DNA from: Tardiphaga sp.
Lineage (GTDB): Bacteria; Pseudomonadota; Alphaproteobacteria; Rhizobiales; Xanthobacteraceae
DNA length: 28,987 nt
Direction of reading: 5' to 3'
Assembly (NCBI GenBank): GCA_014377915.1
Contig: JACMOT010000051.1
Location: 1 to 28,987 of the forward strand
The position numbers were made by a program, and so were the translations under genes. The notes under the pieces were generated by a model, which saw nothing but the letters and a program-made list of their open reading frames with translations, ran no database searches and was not told the origin of the DNA. Positions 1-7,557 of the stretch are shown here, in pieces (the stretch's first letter is position 1; every line of letters begins with the position of its first letter).

Positions 1-377
1 AATCCTGGAAATATACGCTGCCGGCCTTCGTGATCCCGTTCGTGTTCGTGCTCGATCCGCAGGGCGTCGGCCTGCTGCTGGCGATCCCGAAGGGTGGCTC
101 ATGGATCGACATCGTCGAGATCACCATCAAGACCACATTCGGCGTGCTGGCGCTCGCCGCCGTCGCGCAGAACTGGGCGCTGCGACAAACCACCCCGCTC
201 GAACGCGGCCTGCTTCTGCTATCAGGACTGCTGCTGGTGTTTCCCAGCCTGATCGAGGCCGTGCTCGAATCGATCACGGGGCGAGACCTCAGCTATACTT
301 ACGTGCCCGGCCTGATCATCGGCCTCGGCGTGCTGGCATGGCAGGCGAAAACGCGGGTGCAACCCTTGCCGGCGTGA
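1..377 (+). CDS. TRAP transporter fused permease, TAXI type (3' end only)
   Basis: This is the C-terminal end of a membrane protein whose start lies before the window; the reading frame is open from base 3 and stops at 375-377. The visible 124 or so residues are strongly hydrophobic, with about three membrane segments (around IDIVEITIKTTFGVLALAAV, LLLLSGLLLVFPSLIEAVL and YVPGLIIGLGVLAWQA) and a short polar tail. The start of the fragment (WKYTLPAFVIPFVFV) and the DPQG turn resemble the end of the DctQ-DctM fused permeases that work with TAXI binding proteins. Two TAXI binding-protein genes follow on the same strand, which supports the call. Role: sodium- or proton-driven uptake of an organic anion across the inner membrane; the substrate cannot be read from this piece. 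Confidence 0.8.
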   Translation, partial: SWKYTLPAFVIPFVFVLDPQGVGLLLAIPKGGSWIDIVEITIKTTFGVLALAAVAQNWALRQTTPLERGLLLLSGLLLVFPSLIEAVLESITGRDLSYTYVPGLIIGLGVLAWQAKTRVQPLPA

Positions 378-468
378 GCTTGCACCGGACGGATCATGCA
401 AGGACCTAAAAGGCCTCAACAAATGGACGCCACGCTCAAGCGGCGCCAGCGCTCAGGGAGTAGACCGC

Positions 469-1425
469 GTGAAGTGGACGACCATCGGCATTGCCTTGCT
501 CGGTTTCGCTTGCGTCAGCGGCGACGCCGCGGCGCAGGAAAAGACTATCGCCATCGCGACCGGCGGCACCGGCGGCATCTTCTATCCGTTGGGTGGTGGC
601 CTGGCCAACATGCTGTCGCAGAAGCTTAACCACACCCAGGCCACAGCCGAAGTCACCGGCGGCAGCGTCGACAACATCAAGCTGCTGGAAAGCGGCCAGG
701 CCGATCTCGGCTTCATGACCGGCGACGTCGCCGCCGACGCCATCAAGGGCGAGGCCAAGTTCAAGAAGCCGGTGCCGCTTCGCACCATTGTCACGATCTA
801 TTCCAGCCCGGTTCACGTCGTGACCATCGCCGGGACCGGCATCGAGAAATTCAGCGACCTCAAGGGCAAGCGTATCTCCAGCGGCGCGCCGGGCAGCGCC
901 ACGGAATCACAGACGTTTCGCCTGCTCGAAGCCGCCGGCCTCGACAAGGACCGTGACGTCAAGCGCGAGCGGCTGTCGGTGTCGGAATCGGTCAGCGCGC
1001 TCAAGGACCGCAAGATCGACGCTTTCTTCTGGGGTGGCGGCGTGCCGACGGGCGCGGTCACCGATCTCGCGGCGTCGCCCGGCGTCACCATCAAGCTGAT
1101 CGACATCGACTACCTGCTGGAACCGATTGTCAGGAAATATGGCCAGATCTTCGCACCCAGCGTGATCAAGGCCGGCAGCTATCCCGGCCAGACCACCGAC
1201 AGCAAGGGGTTCGCGGCATGGAACCAGGTGATGGCGACCGACCGGATGTCCGACGAGATGGCTTACGCCATCACCAAGGCAATTTTCGAGAACAAGGCCG
1301 ACCTCGTCGCGGTTCACAAGGAAGCCATGAACATCAACCTGGCCAACCAGACGGCGGCGGAATCGCCGGCGCCCTACCACCCGGGCACGTTGAAATATCT
1401 CAAGGAAGCCGGCGCCAAACCATAA
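469..1425 (+). CDS. TAXI family TRAP transporter solute-binding protein, copy 1
   Basis: A periplasmic binding protein that would deliver substrate to the fused permease encoded just upstream. The GTG start at 469 is preceded by AGGGAG at a fitting distance and opens a signal peptide (MKWTTIGIALLGFACVSG, cleavage near AAAQ). The mature protein begins with the TAXI hallmark IATGGTGGIFYPLGG and continues with the family segments EVTGGSVDNIKLL, GQADLGFMTGD, DLKGKRISSGAPGSAT and DAFFWGGGVPTGAV. Its 318 residues are normal for the family. It lies about 90 bases after the permease stop and 48 bases before a second, closely related binding protein. TAXI substrates are poorly known (glutamate or other dicarboxylates in some cases), so none is assigned. 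Confidence 0.93.
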   Translation: MKWTTIGIALLGFACVSGDAAAQEKTIAIATGGTGGIFYPLGGGLANMLSQKLNHTQATAEVTGGSVDNIKLLESGQADLGFMTGDVAADAIKGEAKFKKPVPLRTIVTIYSSPVHVVTIAGTGIEKFSDLKGKRISSGAPGSATESQTFRLLEAAGLDKDRDVKRERLSVSESVSALKDRKIDAFFWGGGVPTGAVTDLAASPGVTIKLIDIDYLLEPIVRKYGQIFAPSVIKAGSYPGQTTDSKGFAAWNQVMATDRMSDEMAYAITKAIFENKADLVAVHKEAMNINLANQTAAESPAPYHPGTLKYLKEAGAKP

Positions 1426-1473
1426 AGGATGCCGCCTATTCCGCTCCATTAGCCGACAACAGGGAGACAACCG

Positions 1474-2448
1474 ATGCTCAAGACATTGCAGAAGAGGACA
1501 ACCATCGCGCTGACCGTCATGGTCAGCCTGCTCACCGCCGGTGGCGCCATCGCGCAGCAGAAGACGATGGCGATCGGAACCGGCGGTACCGGCGGCGTGT
1601 ACTTTCCGCTCGGTGGCGCCATTGCCAATGTGCTGTCGAAGTCGCTGCCAAATACCCAGGCAACCGCGGAAGTCACCGGCGGCTCGGTGGATAATCTGAA
1701 GCTGATCGCGTCGGGCCAGAGCGAACTGGGCTTCAGCATGGCAGACGCCGCGCTCGATGCGCTCAACGGCCAGGACAAGTTCAAGAGCGGCAAGGTGCCG
1801 CTGCAGACGCTGCTGGTAGTCTATCCGAACCGCATGCATGTGGTGACGATCGACGGCACCGGCATCGACAAGATGTCCGACCTCAAGGGCAAGCGCGTCT
1901 CGACGGGGTCACCGGGCAGTGCCACCGAGGTGATGGCGTTTCGCGTGCTGGAAGCCGCCGGTCTCGACAAGGACAAGGACATGAAGCGCGAACGGCTCGG
2001 CGTGTCCGAATCCGTCAACGCCATCAAGGACCGCAAGATCGACGCCTTCCTGTGGGTCGGCGGCGTGCCGACGGCGGCGGTGACCGATCTCGCGGCGACA
2101 CCGGGCGTGAAGATGAAGCTGATCGACCACAGCGACCTCGCTGACAAGATGAATGCCAAATATGGCAAGCTGTATTCACCTTCCAACATCAGCAAGAGCA
2201 TCTATCCCGGCATGGACAAGGACAACGCCAATACCGAGGTCTGGAACCTGATCGTCACCGGCGACAAGATGAGCAATGATGACGCCTACAATATCGTCAA
2301 GACACTGGTGGAGAAGAAGGCCGACATCGTCGCCGTGCACAAGGAGGCCGAGAGCTTTTCGCTCGACAACCAGATCCAGGAACGCTCACCGGTGCCATTT
2401 CATCCCGGCGCTCTGAAGTATTTCAAGGAAAAGGGCATCGGAAAATAA
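1474..2448 (+). CDS. TAXI family TRAP transporter solute-binding protein, copy 2
   Basis: A second TAXI periplasmic binding protein of 324 residues with its own signal peptide (hydrophobic run ALTVMVSLLTAGGAIA, cleavage near AQQ). The ATG at 1474 follows GGGAG eight bases upstream. It carries the same family segments as the preceding gene: IGTGGTGGVYFPLGG, EVTGGSVDNLKLI, DLKGKRVSTGSPGSAT and DAFLWVGGVPTAAV. Long stretches are identical or nearly so (for example LEAAGLDKD and SVSES/GVSES followed by KDRKIDAF), which points to tandem gene duplication. Differences concentrate in the C-terminal third (YLLEPIVRKYGQ versus DLADKMNAKYGK). An operon with the permease and copy 1 is likely. Two receptors for one permease would widen substrate range or affinity; this is inference. 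Confidence 0.93.
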   Translation: MLKTLQKRTTIALTVMVSLLTAGGAIAQQKTMAIGTGGTGGVYFPLGGAIANVLSKSLPNTQATAEVTGGSVDNLKLIASGQSELGFSMADAALDALNGQDKFKSGKVPLQTLLVVYPNRMHVVTIDGTGIDKMSDLKGKRVSTGSPGSATEVMAFRVLEAAGLDKDKDMKRERLGVSESVNAIKDRKIDAFLWVGGVPTAAVTDLAATPGVKMKLIDHSDLADKMNAKYGKLYSPSNISKSIYPGMDKDNANTEVWNLIVTGDKMSNDDAYNIVKTLVEKKADIVAVHKEAESFSLDNQIQERSPVPFHPGALKYFKEKGIGK

Positions 2449-2465
2449 GGCCAACCTCGCCGATA

Positions 2466-2492
2466 CCCGGATGGATTGCCACTCCATCCGGG
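2466..2492 (+). terminator. Perfect 10-bp hairpin after the TAXI operon
   Basis: CCCGGATGGA (2466-2475) and TCCATCCGGG (2483-2492) are perfectly complementary around a 7-base loop, starting 17 bases after the stop of the second TAXI gene. No run of T follows, so it may be a GC-rich terminator or an mRNA 3'-end stabiliser. Confidence 0.55.
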
Positions 2493-2538
2493 CCGGACTA
2501 GCTTTGGCATCGGACAGTTTGAATTCTCAGGCGATCCG

Positions 2539-2772
2539 GTGGCTGATCTCATTCGAAATGAGCGTTTGAAACTATTGGCCAACTGGCTGAATGCTGGTTC
2601 CATCGCCGTACTGGCTGGCAGCGTCATCGTTCCCGTTTCCACATACCTTTATAGCGCGGAGCAGAGATCATCGCTCCATGATTGGGGCATCTTCACCATT
2701 TGCATCTGCGTCGGCTTCTTTCTACATTTGCTTCCGCAAGCTGTCCTGGGGGCTCTCGATGATGACCCATAG
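2539..2772 (+). CDS. Small two-helix membrane protein, unknown function
   Basis: I do not recognise a named family. From the GTG at 2539 the product is 77 residues: a charged N-terminus (MADLIRNERLKLLANWLN), a first hydrophobic helix (AGSIAVLAGSVIVPVSTYLY), a polar loop, and a second helix (GIFTICICVGFFLHLLPQAV) ending in an acidic tail. The frame extends upstream to 2476, but that region is the arm and loop of the hairpin behind the TAXI operon, so the later GTG is preferred; the ribosome site in front of it (CAGG) is weak. The RNER-KLLAN opening resembles short two-helix hypothetical proteins I associate with bradyrhizobia, which makes a real gene more likely than not. Another tiny hydrophobic ORF begins 7 bases after its stop. 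Confidence 0.5.
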   Translation: MADLIRNERLKLLANWLNAGSIAVLAGSVIVPVSTYLYSAEQRSSLHDWGIFTICICVGFFLHLLPQAVLGALDDDP

Positions 2773-2779
2773 TTAGGTT

Positions 2780-2917
2780 ATGGCCTTGGCGGCTCCGGTC
2801 ATTGTAGCTCTCGGAATGACCTTGACCGCTTGGTTCGTGGTGCACACGGCCGTAAATCGTAAGCCTCGTGACGCCAAGCACGCCTTTGTCGAAGCCCGTC
2901 GGCACCCCGCTGAGTGA
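2780..2917 (+). CDS. Possible 45-residue single-helix membrane peptide
   Basis: A short ORF starts with ATG at 2780, 7 bases behind the stop of the two-helix protein, and ends with TGA at 2915-2917. It encodes 45 residues: one long hydrophobic segment right after the start (ALAAPVIVALGMTLTAWFVV), then a basic tail (HTAVNRKPRDAKHAF onward). The only ribosome-binding match is AGG very close to the ATG. It overlaps the proposed start of the following MFS gene by about 50 bases in another frame. A helix followed by positive residues is what a small inner-membrane protein looks like, but chance ORFs of this size are common in GC-rich DNA, so this is tentative. Confidence 0.3.
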   Translation: MALAAPVIVALGMTLTAWFVVHTAVNRKPRDAKHAFVEARRHPAE

Positions 2918-4181
2918 TCGCGCCGATATTTTGGCGCATATAGACACCCCCCGAATCGCGCGCCCGCTGGATGCGCTGAATTTTTTTCTCGCCGATGTGC
3001 GCGACGGGCTCGGGCCCTACCTCGCGATCTACCTGCTTACCGTGCAGAAATGGGATGAAGCCAGCATCGGTATCGTGATGTCGGTGGCGGCCTTGGCTGG
3101 CATCATCGCGCAGACGCCCGCCGGTGCCCTGATCGACAAGACCACGGCCAAGCGCGCCGTCGTCATCGCCGCCGCCGTGATCGTCACGCTGGGCTCGATC
3201 GTGCTGCCGCTCTATCCCGGTTTCCTGTTCGTCGCGACCACGCAGGCACTGACCGGGGTGGCCGCCGCGGTATTCGCACCGGCGCTGGCGGCGATCACGC
3301 TGGGAATAGTCGGCCCGAAGGCCTTTGCGCGGCGGATCGGCCGCAACGAGGCCTTCAACCACGCCGGCAATGCGGTGGCGGCCACGCTGGCGGGCGGCTT
3401 CGCCTATTTCTTCGGACCCATCGTGGTGTTCTGGCTGATGGCGGCGATGGCCGTCGCCAGCATCTTCGCCACGCTGGCGGTACCGGGCGACGCGATCGAC
3501 GACAATGTCGCGCGCGGACTGGACGGCGGCCCCCGCGACGGCGCGGATCGCGGCATCCAGCCATCCGGATTCCAGGTCATGCTGACCAACCGGCCGCTGC
3601 TGGTATTCGCCGCCAGCACGGTGCTGTTCCATTTTGCCAATGCGGCGATGCTGCCGCTGGTCGGACAGAAGCTGGCGCTGGTCAACCGTGAACTCGGTAC
3701 CACGCTGATGTCGGTCTGCATCGTCGCCGCGCAGCTGGTGATGGTGCCCGTCGCGGTGATTGTCGGGCGCACCGCCGATGTCTGGGGCCGCAAGCCGATC
3801 TTTGCCGTTGCGCTCGCGGTACTGGCGCTGCGCGGGCTGCTGTATCCGCTGTCGGACAATGCCTACTGGCTGGTCGGCGTGCAGACGCTCGACGGCGTCG
3901 GGGCTGGAATCTTCGGCGCGCTGTTTCCACTGGTGGTGGCCGACCTCACTCATGGCACCGGTCATTTCAATATCAGCCAGGGCGCCATCGCCACCGCCGC
4001 CGGACTGGGCGGCGCCCTGAGCACCGTAGCCGCCGGGCTGACCGTGGTAGCTGCCGGCTATCGCGCCGCCTTCCTGGTGCTGGCCGGCGTGGCCGGCATC
4101 GGACTGCTGCTGTTCCTCATCCTGATGCCGGAGACGCGACCGCGTGTCGCAGGCCTTGGCGCATCGGTACCAAAGGCTTAA
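2868..4181 (+). CDS. MFS transporter
   Basis: An inner-membrane major facilitator protein of 437 residues. About twelve hydrophobic helices can be read. The loop after helix 2 (PAGALIDKTTAKRAVV) matches the conserved MFS G-x-L-x-D-(R/K) signature, and its second-half counterpart is GRTADVWGRKPIF. The first helix opens with NFFLADVRDGLGPYLAIYLL. A central hydrophilic loop of about 30 residues (DAIDDNVARGLDGG onward) separates the two six-helix halves. The start is uncertain: GTG 2868 has no visible ribosome site and a TTG at 2931 is also possible. Substrate is unknown; the type is often annotated as a drug or metabolite exporter. It stands alone, with a 269-base gap before the next gene. Confidence 0.88.
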   Translation: MTPSTPLSKPVGTPLSDRADILAHIDTPRIARPLDALNFFLADVRDGLGPYLAIYLLTVQKWDEASIGIVMSVAALAGIIAQTPAGALIDKTTAKRAVVIAAAVIVTLGSIVLPLYPGFLFVATTQALTGVAAAVFAPALAAITLGIVGPKAFARRIGRNEAFNHAGNAVAATLAGGFAYFFGPIVVFWLMAAMAVASIFATLAVPGDAIDDNVARGLDGGPRDGADRGIQPSGFQVMLTNRPLLVFAASTVLFHFANAAMLPLVGQKLALVNRELGTTLMSVCIVAAQLVMVPVAVIVGRTADVWGRKPIFAVALAVLALRGLLYPLSDNAYWLVGVQTLDGVGAGIFGALFPLVVADLTHGTGHFNISQGAIATAAGLGGALSTVAAGLTVVAAGYRAAFLVLAGVAGIGLLLFLILMPETRPRVAGLGASVPKA

Positions 4182-4450
4182 CGATGGTATTGCAATGCAC
4201 TGGCAACCTTTGGTGCGACCGCGTACGATAGCCAACACGGATTCGACCACCGAGATGGAACGATCGGGAGAGGCCCAGTGCCCACGGCTTGCGCTGATGA
4301 ATTGTTGAGAGTGGACCGATGTCACCCCCGTTCGTGACCACTCCCCTTCCATTCGTAACTGCCTGATCTCGATCCTCACCTGAATGACCCGGCGTGCAGG
4401 CTACGACCAAGCTTGCGCGTAGGCCTGACACCCCACAAAGGACTTCCGCC

Positions 4451-5452
4451 ATGCCTTCCTCGATCCGCTTTCCGTCCCGCCGCGCCGTCATCCTTGGCGG
4501 CGCTGCCCCGCTCGGCCTGCCGCTGCTGTCACGCCATGCCCGCGCCGCCGATGCCTGGCCGACCCGCCCGGTCAAGTTCGTCGTACCGTTCGCCGCCGGC
4601 GGCACCACCGACATTCTGGCCCGCGTCGTGGCGGCGAAGGTCTCCGAGGAATTCGGCCAGCAGTTCATTGTCGAGAACAAGCCCGGTGCCGGCGGAAACA
4701 TCGCCGCTGACTTCGTCGCCAAGGCGGATCCGGACGGCTACACCTTCCTGGTCGGCACCCCCGGCACGCATGCCATCAACAAATTCGTATTCAAGGCGAT
4801 GGCCTATGATCCGCTGAAGGATCTCGCGCCGGTGATCATCATCGCCAAGGTGCCGAACCTGTTTTCGGTAACCAATTCGCTGCCGGTCAAGAACGTCGCT
4901 GAATTCATCGCGCTGGCCAAATCGAAGCCTGGCGAATTCTTCTACGGCACGCCGGGCCTGGGTTCGACAGCGCACGTCTCTACCGAACTTTTCAAATCGA
5001 TGACTGGCATCGATATCGTGCACGTGCCCTACAAGGGCAGCGCACCGGCGCTGACCGACCTGATCGCCGGCCGCGTGCATCTGATGATCGACAATCTGCC
5101 GGCAGCCCAGACCTTCGCGGAATCCAATTCGATCCGCGCCATTGCCGTTTCGACCGCGACCCGCTGGCCGCTGATGCCGGAGATCCCGACCATCGCCGAG
5201 GCTGGCGTCCCCGGCTACGAGGCAGCGTCGTGGTTCACGATTGCCGCCCCGGCAAAGACCTCGAAGGACATGATCGACAAGCTCAATGCGAGCGTCGAGA
5301 AGTTCATCAAGTCGGAAGACGGCACCACGCGGCTGCGCAAGCTCGGCGCTGAGCCGACCGGCGGCTCGCCGGAATCGATGCAGGCTTTCGTGATCTCTGA
5401 AACCGAAAAATGGGGCAAGGTTGCCCAGTTCGCCGGCATCAAACCGGAATAA
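4451..5452 (+). CDS. Bug family (tripartite tricarboxylate transporter) substrate-binding protein
   Basis: A periplasmic binding protein of the large Bug/TctC family. The ATG at 4451 is chosen because AAAGGA sits 8 bases upstream and because it starts a signal peptide with a twin-arginine pattern (SRRAVILGGAAPLGLPLL, cleavage near ARAADA); the frame stays open further upstream to 4394. The mature protein begins with the family signature WPTRPVKFVVPFAAGGTTD, followed by NKPGAGGNIAAD, HVPYKGSAPALTDLIAGRV and MPEIPTIAEAGVPGYEA, all typical of Bug proteins. Its length of 333 residues is normal. No TctA/TctB membrane genes lie beside it, which is usual for the many orphan Bug genes of bradyrhizobia and Burkholderiales; its substrate (an organic acid or amide) cannot be read. 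Confidence 0.93.
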   Translation: MPSSIRFPSRRAVILGGAAPLGLPLLSRHARAADAWPTRPVKFVVPFAAGGTTDILARVVAAKVSEEFGQQFIVENKPGAGGNIAADFVAKADPDGYTFLVGTPGTHAINKFVFKAMAYDPLKDLAPVIIIAKVPNLFSVTNSLPVKNVAEFIALAKSKPGEFFYGTPGLGSTAHVSTELFKSMTGIDIVHVPYKGSAPALTDLIAGRVHLMIDNLPAAQTFAESNSIRAIAVSTATRWPLMPEIPTIAEAGVPGYEAASWFTIAAPAKTSKDMIDKLNASVEKFIKSEDGTTRLRKLGAEPTGGSPESMQAFVISETEKWGKVAQFAGIKPE

Positions 5453-5459
5453 CATCTCC

Positions 5460-5496
5460 GCCATGCATCGATGGGCTGGTTCCACCGATGCATGGC
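5460..5496 (+). terminator. Hairpin behind the Bug gene
   Basis: GCCATGCATCG (5460-5470) pairs perfectly with CGATGCATGGC (5486-5496) around a 15-base loop, starting 8 bases after the Bug stop codon. A second GC-rich palindrome (GCCGGCTGCGCCGGC) follows within 25 bases. No T tract is seen; likely the end of the transcript. Confidence 0.5.
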
Positions 5497-5535
5497 GTAA
5501 GGCCCAGCCGGCTGCGCCGGCCAACCACTTGCTGT

Positions 5536-5629
5536 CCACTGCAATCACCGGCGGCGGCGTGCCGCGCGTGCAGCCGCTGAATTATTCAATTGTTACGACT
5601 GTATTAACCCTGCCCGGACATTGCAGTGG
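5536..5629. repeat. Widely spaced 10-bp inverted repeat in front of the receiver-EAL gene
   Basis: CCACTGCAAT (5536-5545) and ATTGCAGTGG (5620-5629) are exact inverted copies 74 bases apart, in the leader of the gene starting at 5701. The loop contains an AT-rich stretch (GAATTATTCAATTG) unlike its surroundings. It could be a paired regulator site with looping, or chance. Confidence 0.3.
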
Positions 5630-5700
5630 GCAGCTTGAATCTCTCCATATTTGCGGCCTCCTCGGGTCGGTAGACCACTACCCAGAATCGGGAGTGGCTT

Positions 5701-6903
5701 ATGCAGAATCAAGAATCGGCGCGAAGCGCGACATTCGGGCGTCGCAAGATCGCTCCGCGCGTCTGCATCATCGACAGCAAGCGGCATATCCGGAGCTTCC
5801 TCAATGAAGCTTTCGAAGATCTCGGTTTCGTTACCGGCGAATGTGACGACAGTCGCGACCTCGGCACCGTTCTCGACGACCTCGTCCCCGACCTGATCAC
5901 GATCGGCCTGTCGGCGGGGGGAGTCGACGCGGCAGAGATCATGCACATGCTTGCCGCGCGCGAGTTCAATGGCCATGTGGTGTTCGTCGGAGCGAAAGAT
6001 TCGATCCTGGCGTCGGCGTTGCGGCAGACGGCGAGCGAACTTGGCCTCGACTTGCTGCCCATGCTGCAGACACCGTTCGGCGCCACCCAGCTGCGCGATA
6101 GCTTCGCGACCCTGTTGCCGGCCGAACAGCCGCCAAGCCCGGCCGTCGACATCACCGAGGCGCTGCAATCGGGCTGGCTCGAACTCTGGTATCAGCGCAA
6201 GATCGATTCCCACAATCTGGTCCCGAGCGGCGCCGAGGCGGTGATGCGGATGCGGCATCCGACCTGGGGCATCGTCGAGCCGGCTGGTTTCATCGACACT
6301 GGACACGAAATGGACCGGCTTCCGCTGGCAGATTTCGTAATCGGCCGCGTGCTGCGCGATTGGCGTTATCTGCTGGAGCGTCAGGGGCCGGTCGACCTGT
6401 CGGTCAACCTGCCGGCCATTTTGCTGACCGATCCCGACACCGTGCAGGCCTTGTGCCAGCAGATGCCAGCGCATCCGGCGTTTGGCGGACTGCTGATCGA
6501 GATCGATGGCAGTGAGGCGATCCACCACCTCGATGCGCTGCTCGATATCGCCCGGCGACTCGGTCTGCACAACATGGCGATCTCGATCGACAATCTTGGC
6601 ACCGACTGGCCGGCCCTGATGAACGTCGATGGCTTTCCGTTCGCGGAATTGAAGGTCGACCGGCGCTTCGTTGCCGGTTGCGCCGACGACCGCCTGAAGC
6701 AAACCGTCTGTCGTAGCATCATCGAACTGGCCCGAGGTTACGGCGTACGGACGGTCGCCACCGGCGTCGAGACCCGCGCCGACCTGCTCGTCGCCCATGA
6801 AATCGGCTTCGACCTGGTGCAGGGCGCCCTGTTCGGCAAGCCGACCAGCCTCAAGAAATTCGCCCGCAGCGGGCTCGGGCGGCCGATGCCCGGGGAAGGT
6901 TAA
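5701..6903 (+). CDS. Receiver-like plus EAL-domain protein, both domains degenerate
   Basis: A 400-residue protein with an N-terminal response-regulator receiver-like fold (about residues 19-140) joined to an EAL domain (about 150-390), the domain that normally hydrolyses cyclic di-GMP. ATG 5701 follows GGGAG. EAL features kept: E179 in the EAV version of the EAL motif, N236, E267, D297, K318, E357 and Q374. Altered: the DD metal pair reads D297-N298, and the first glutamate of the AEGVE motif is T354 (ATGVE). In the receiver part the acidic pair reads D25-S26, the phospho-acceptor position is G69 (PDLITIGL), and the usual lysine before P-F is T124. It is therefore probably not phosphorylated in the standard way and may not hydrolyse c-di-GMP. 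A binding, sensing or protein-contact role is inferred. It overlaps the convergent gene end by a few bases. Confidence 0.87.
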   Translation: MQNQESARSATFGRRKIAPRVCIIDSKRHIRSFLNEAFEDLGFVTGECDDSRDLGTVLDDLVPDLITIGLSAGGVDAAEIMHMLAAREFNGHVVFVGAKDSILASALRQTASELGLDLLPMLQTPFGATQLRDSFATLLPAEQPPSPAVDITEALQSGWLELWYQRKIDSHNLVPSGAEAVMRMRHPTWGIVEPAGFIDTGHEMDRLPLADFVIGRVLRDWRYLLERQGPVDLSVNLPAILLTDPDTVQALCQQMPAHPAFGGLLIEIDGSEAIHHLDALLDIARRLGLHNMAISIDNLGTDWPALMNVDGFPFAELKVDRRFVAGCADDRLKQTVCRSIIELARGYGVRTVATGVETRADLLVAHEIGFDLVQGALFGKPTSLKKFARSGLGRPMPGEG

Positions 6904-7376
6904 TCGAACTTCATGTCGATGCAGCGGCTCACATCGGAGCCCAGTCCCGAAGCGATGATGATGCAGCCGCGGACCTTTTGCTGGCTATTGTCGCTGGCCC
7001 ATACGGCATAGCCGCCGGTGCCGAAGAAGGAGTTGGTATTCGGCGGCTCGGTTTCGGTGACATCGAACGAGTAACTCGAATCCGTGTCGAAAATCCGTGG
7101 CTTCTTCACGCAGCCGCCGTCTGTCTGGACGTTGATGATTTCCTTGGCGTCGCGGGTCATCGACAGGCTGACCGAGCAGCGGAAATAGTCCGAGGTCCTG
7201 ACGTTGAAGAGATAAGCATAAGACCGGCAGGTCGCGGTGCTCAACTTGCCGGCGCTGAGGCCGCGGCCGCAGGAAATTCGCTGGTTGTTGCTGAGCTTGA
7301 AATCATCCGCCGCGGCCGCCGTCGCCGCGACTGCCAACATGCCGAAAACCAGACCAGCCATCATTCGCTTGCGCAT
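6900..7376 (-). CDS. Secreted six-cysteine protein, unknown function
   Basis: No named family recognised. I start the gene at ATG 7376 because it opens a clear signal peptide (RKRMMAGLVFGMLAVAATAAAA, cleavage before DDF) and has GGGGA about 8 bases upstream; the frame could extend to 7469, but that would bury the signal sequence. The mature part of about 135 residues holds six cysteines (C36, C50, C67, C89, C138, C152 counted from the chosen start), which suggests three disulfides and an exported, periplasmic location. Its mix of short beta-like stretches and polar turns looks like a small beta-rich domain. Its stop codon overlaps the stop of the receiver-EAL gene on the other strand, so the two transcripts converge. 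Confidence 0.7.
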   Translation of the reverse strand: MRKRMMAGLVFGMLAVAATAAAADDFKLSNNQRISCGRGLSAGKLSTATCRSYAYLFNVRTSDYFRCSVSLSMTRDAKEIINVQTDGGCVKKPRIFDTDSSYSFDVTETEPPNTNSFFGTGGYAVWASDNSQQKVRGCIIIASGLGSDVSRCIDMKFD

Positions 7377-7557
7377 CGACCATCCCCATCGCCTGCCCGT
7401 GGTGAGCCGGCTTGCCTGCCCCGCGAAGATAGTCGCGCCGTCCGGAAACACAAAGTCGCGATGCGACATATTGACGGATCGGCGACGTTCGTGATTTGTT
7501 CAAAACTCAGACTGTGCAAGACGCGCGGTACACAAACATAATTCGGAGATACCGGCG

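Noticed and set aside
4169..4214. Inverted repeat ACCAAAGG / CCTTTGGT around the MFS stop as a terminator
   Set aside because: Only 8 bases in each arm with a 30-base loop and no T tract; too weak to call.
2799..4379. Minus-strand open frame of 526 codons over the MFS gene
   Set aside because: The plus-strand frame encodes a full MFS transporter with family motifs; the antisense translation is polar, repetitive and featureless.
5605..5630. Possible sigma-54 promoter (CCCGGACATTGCAG) before the receiver-EAL gene
   Set aside because: The GG and GC elements are about five bases apart rather than the required ten, so the match fails.
7377..7469. Upstream extension of the six-cysteine protein to ATG 7469
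   Set aside because: It would place 31 extra residues before a textbook signal peptide; the internal ATG has its own ribosome site.
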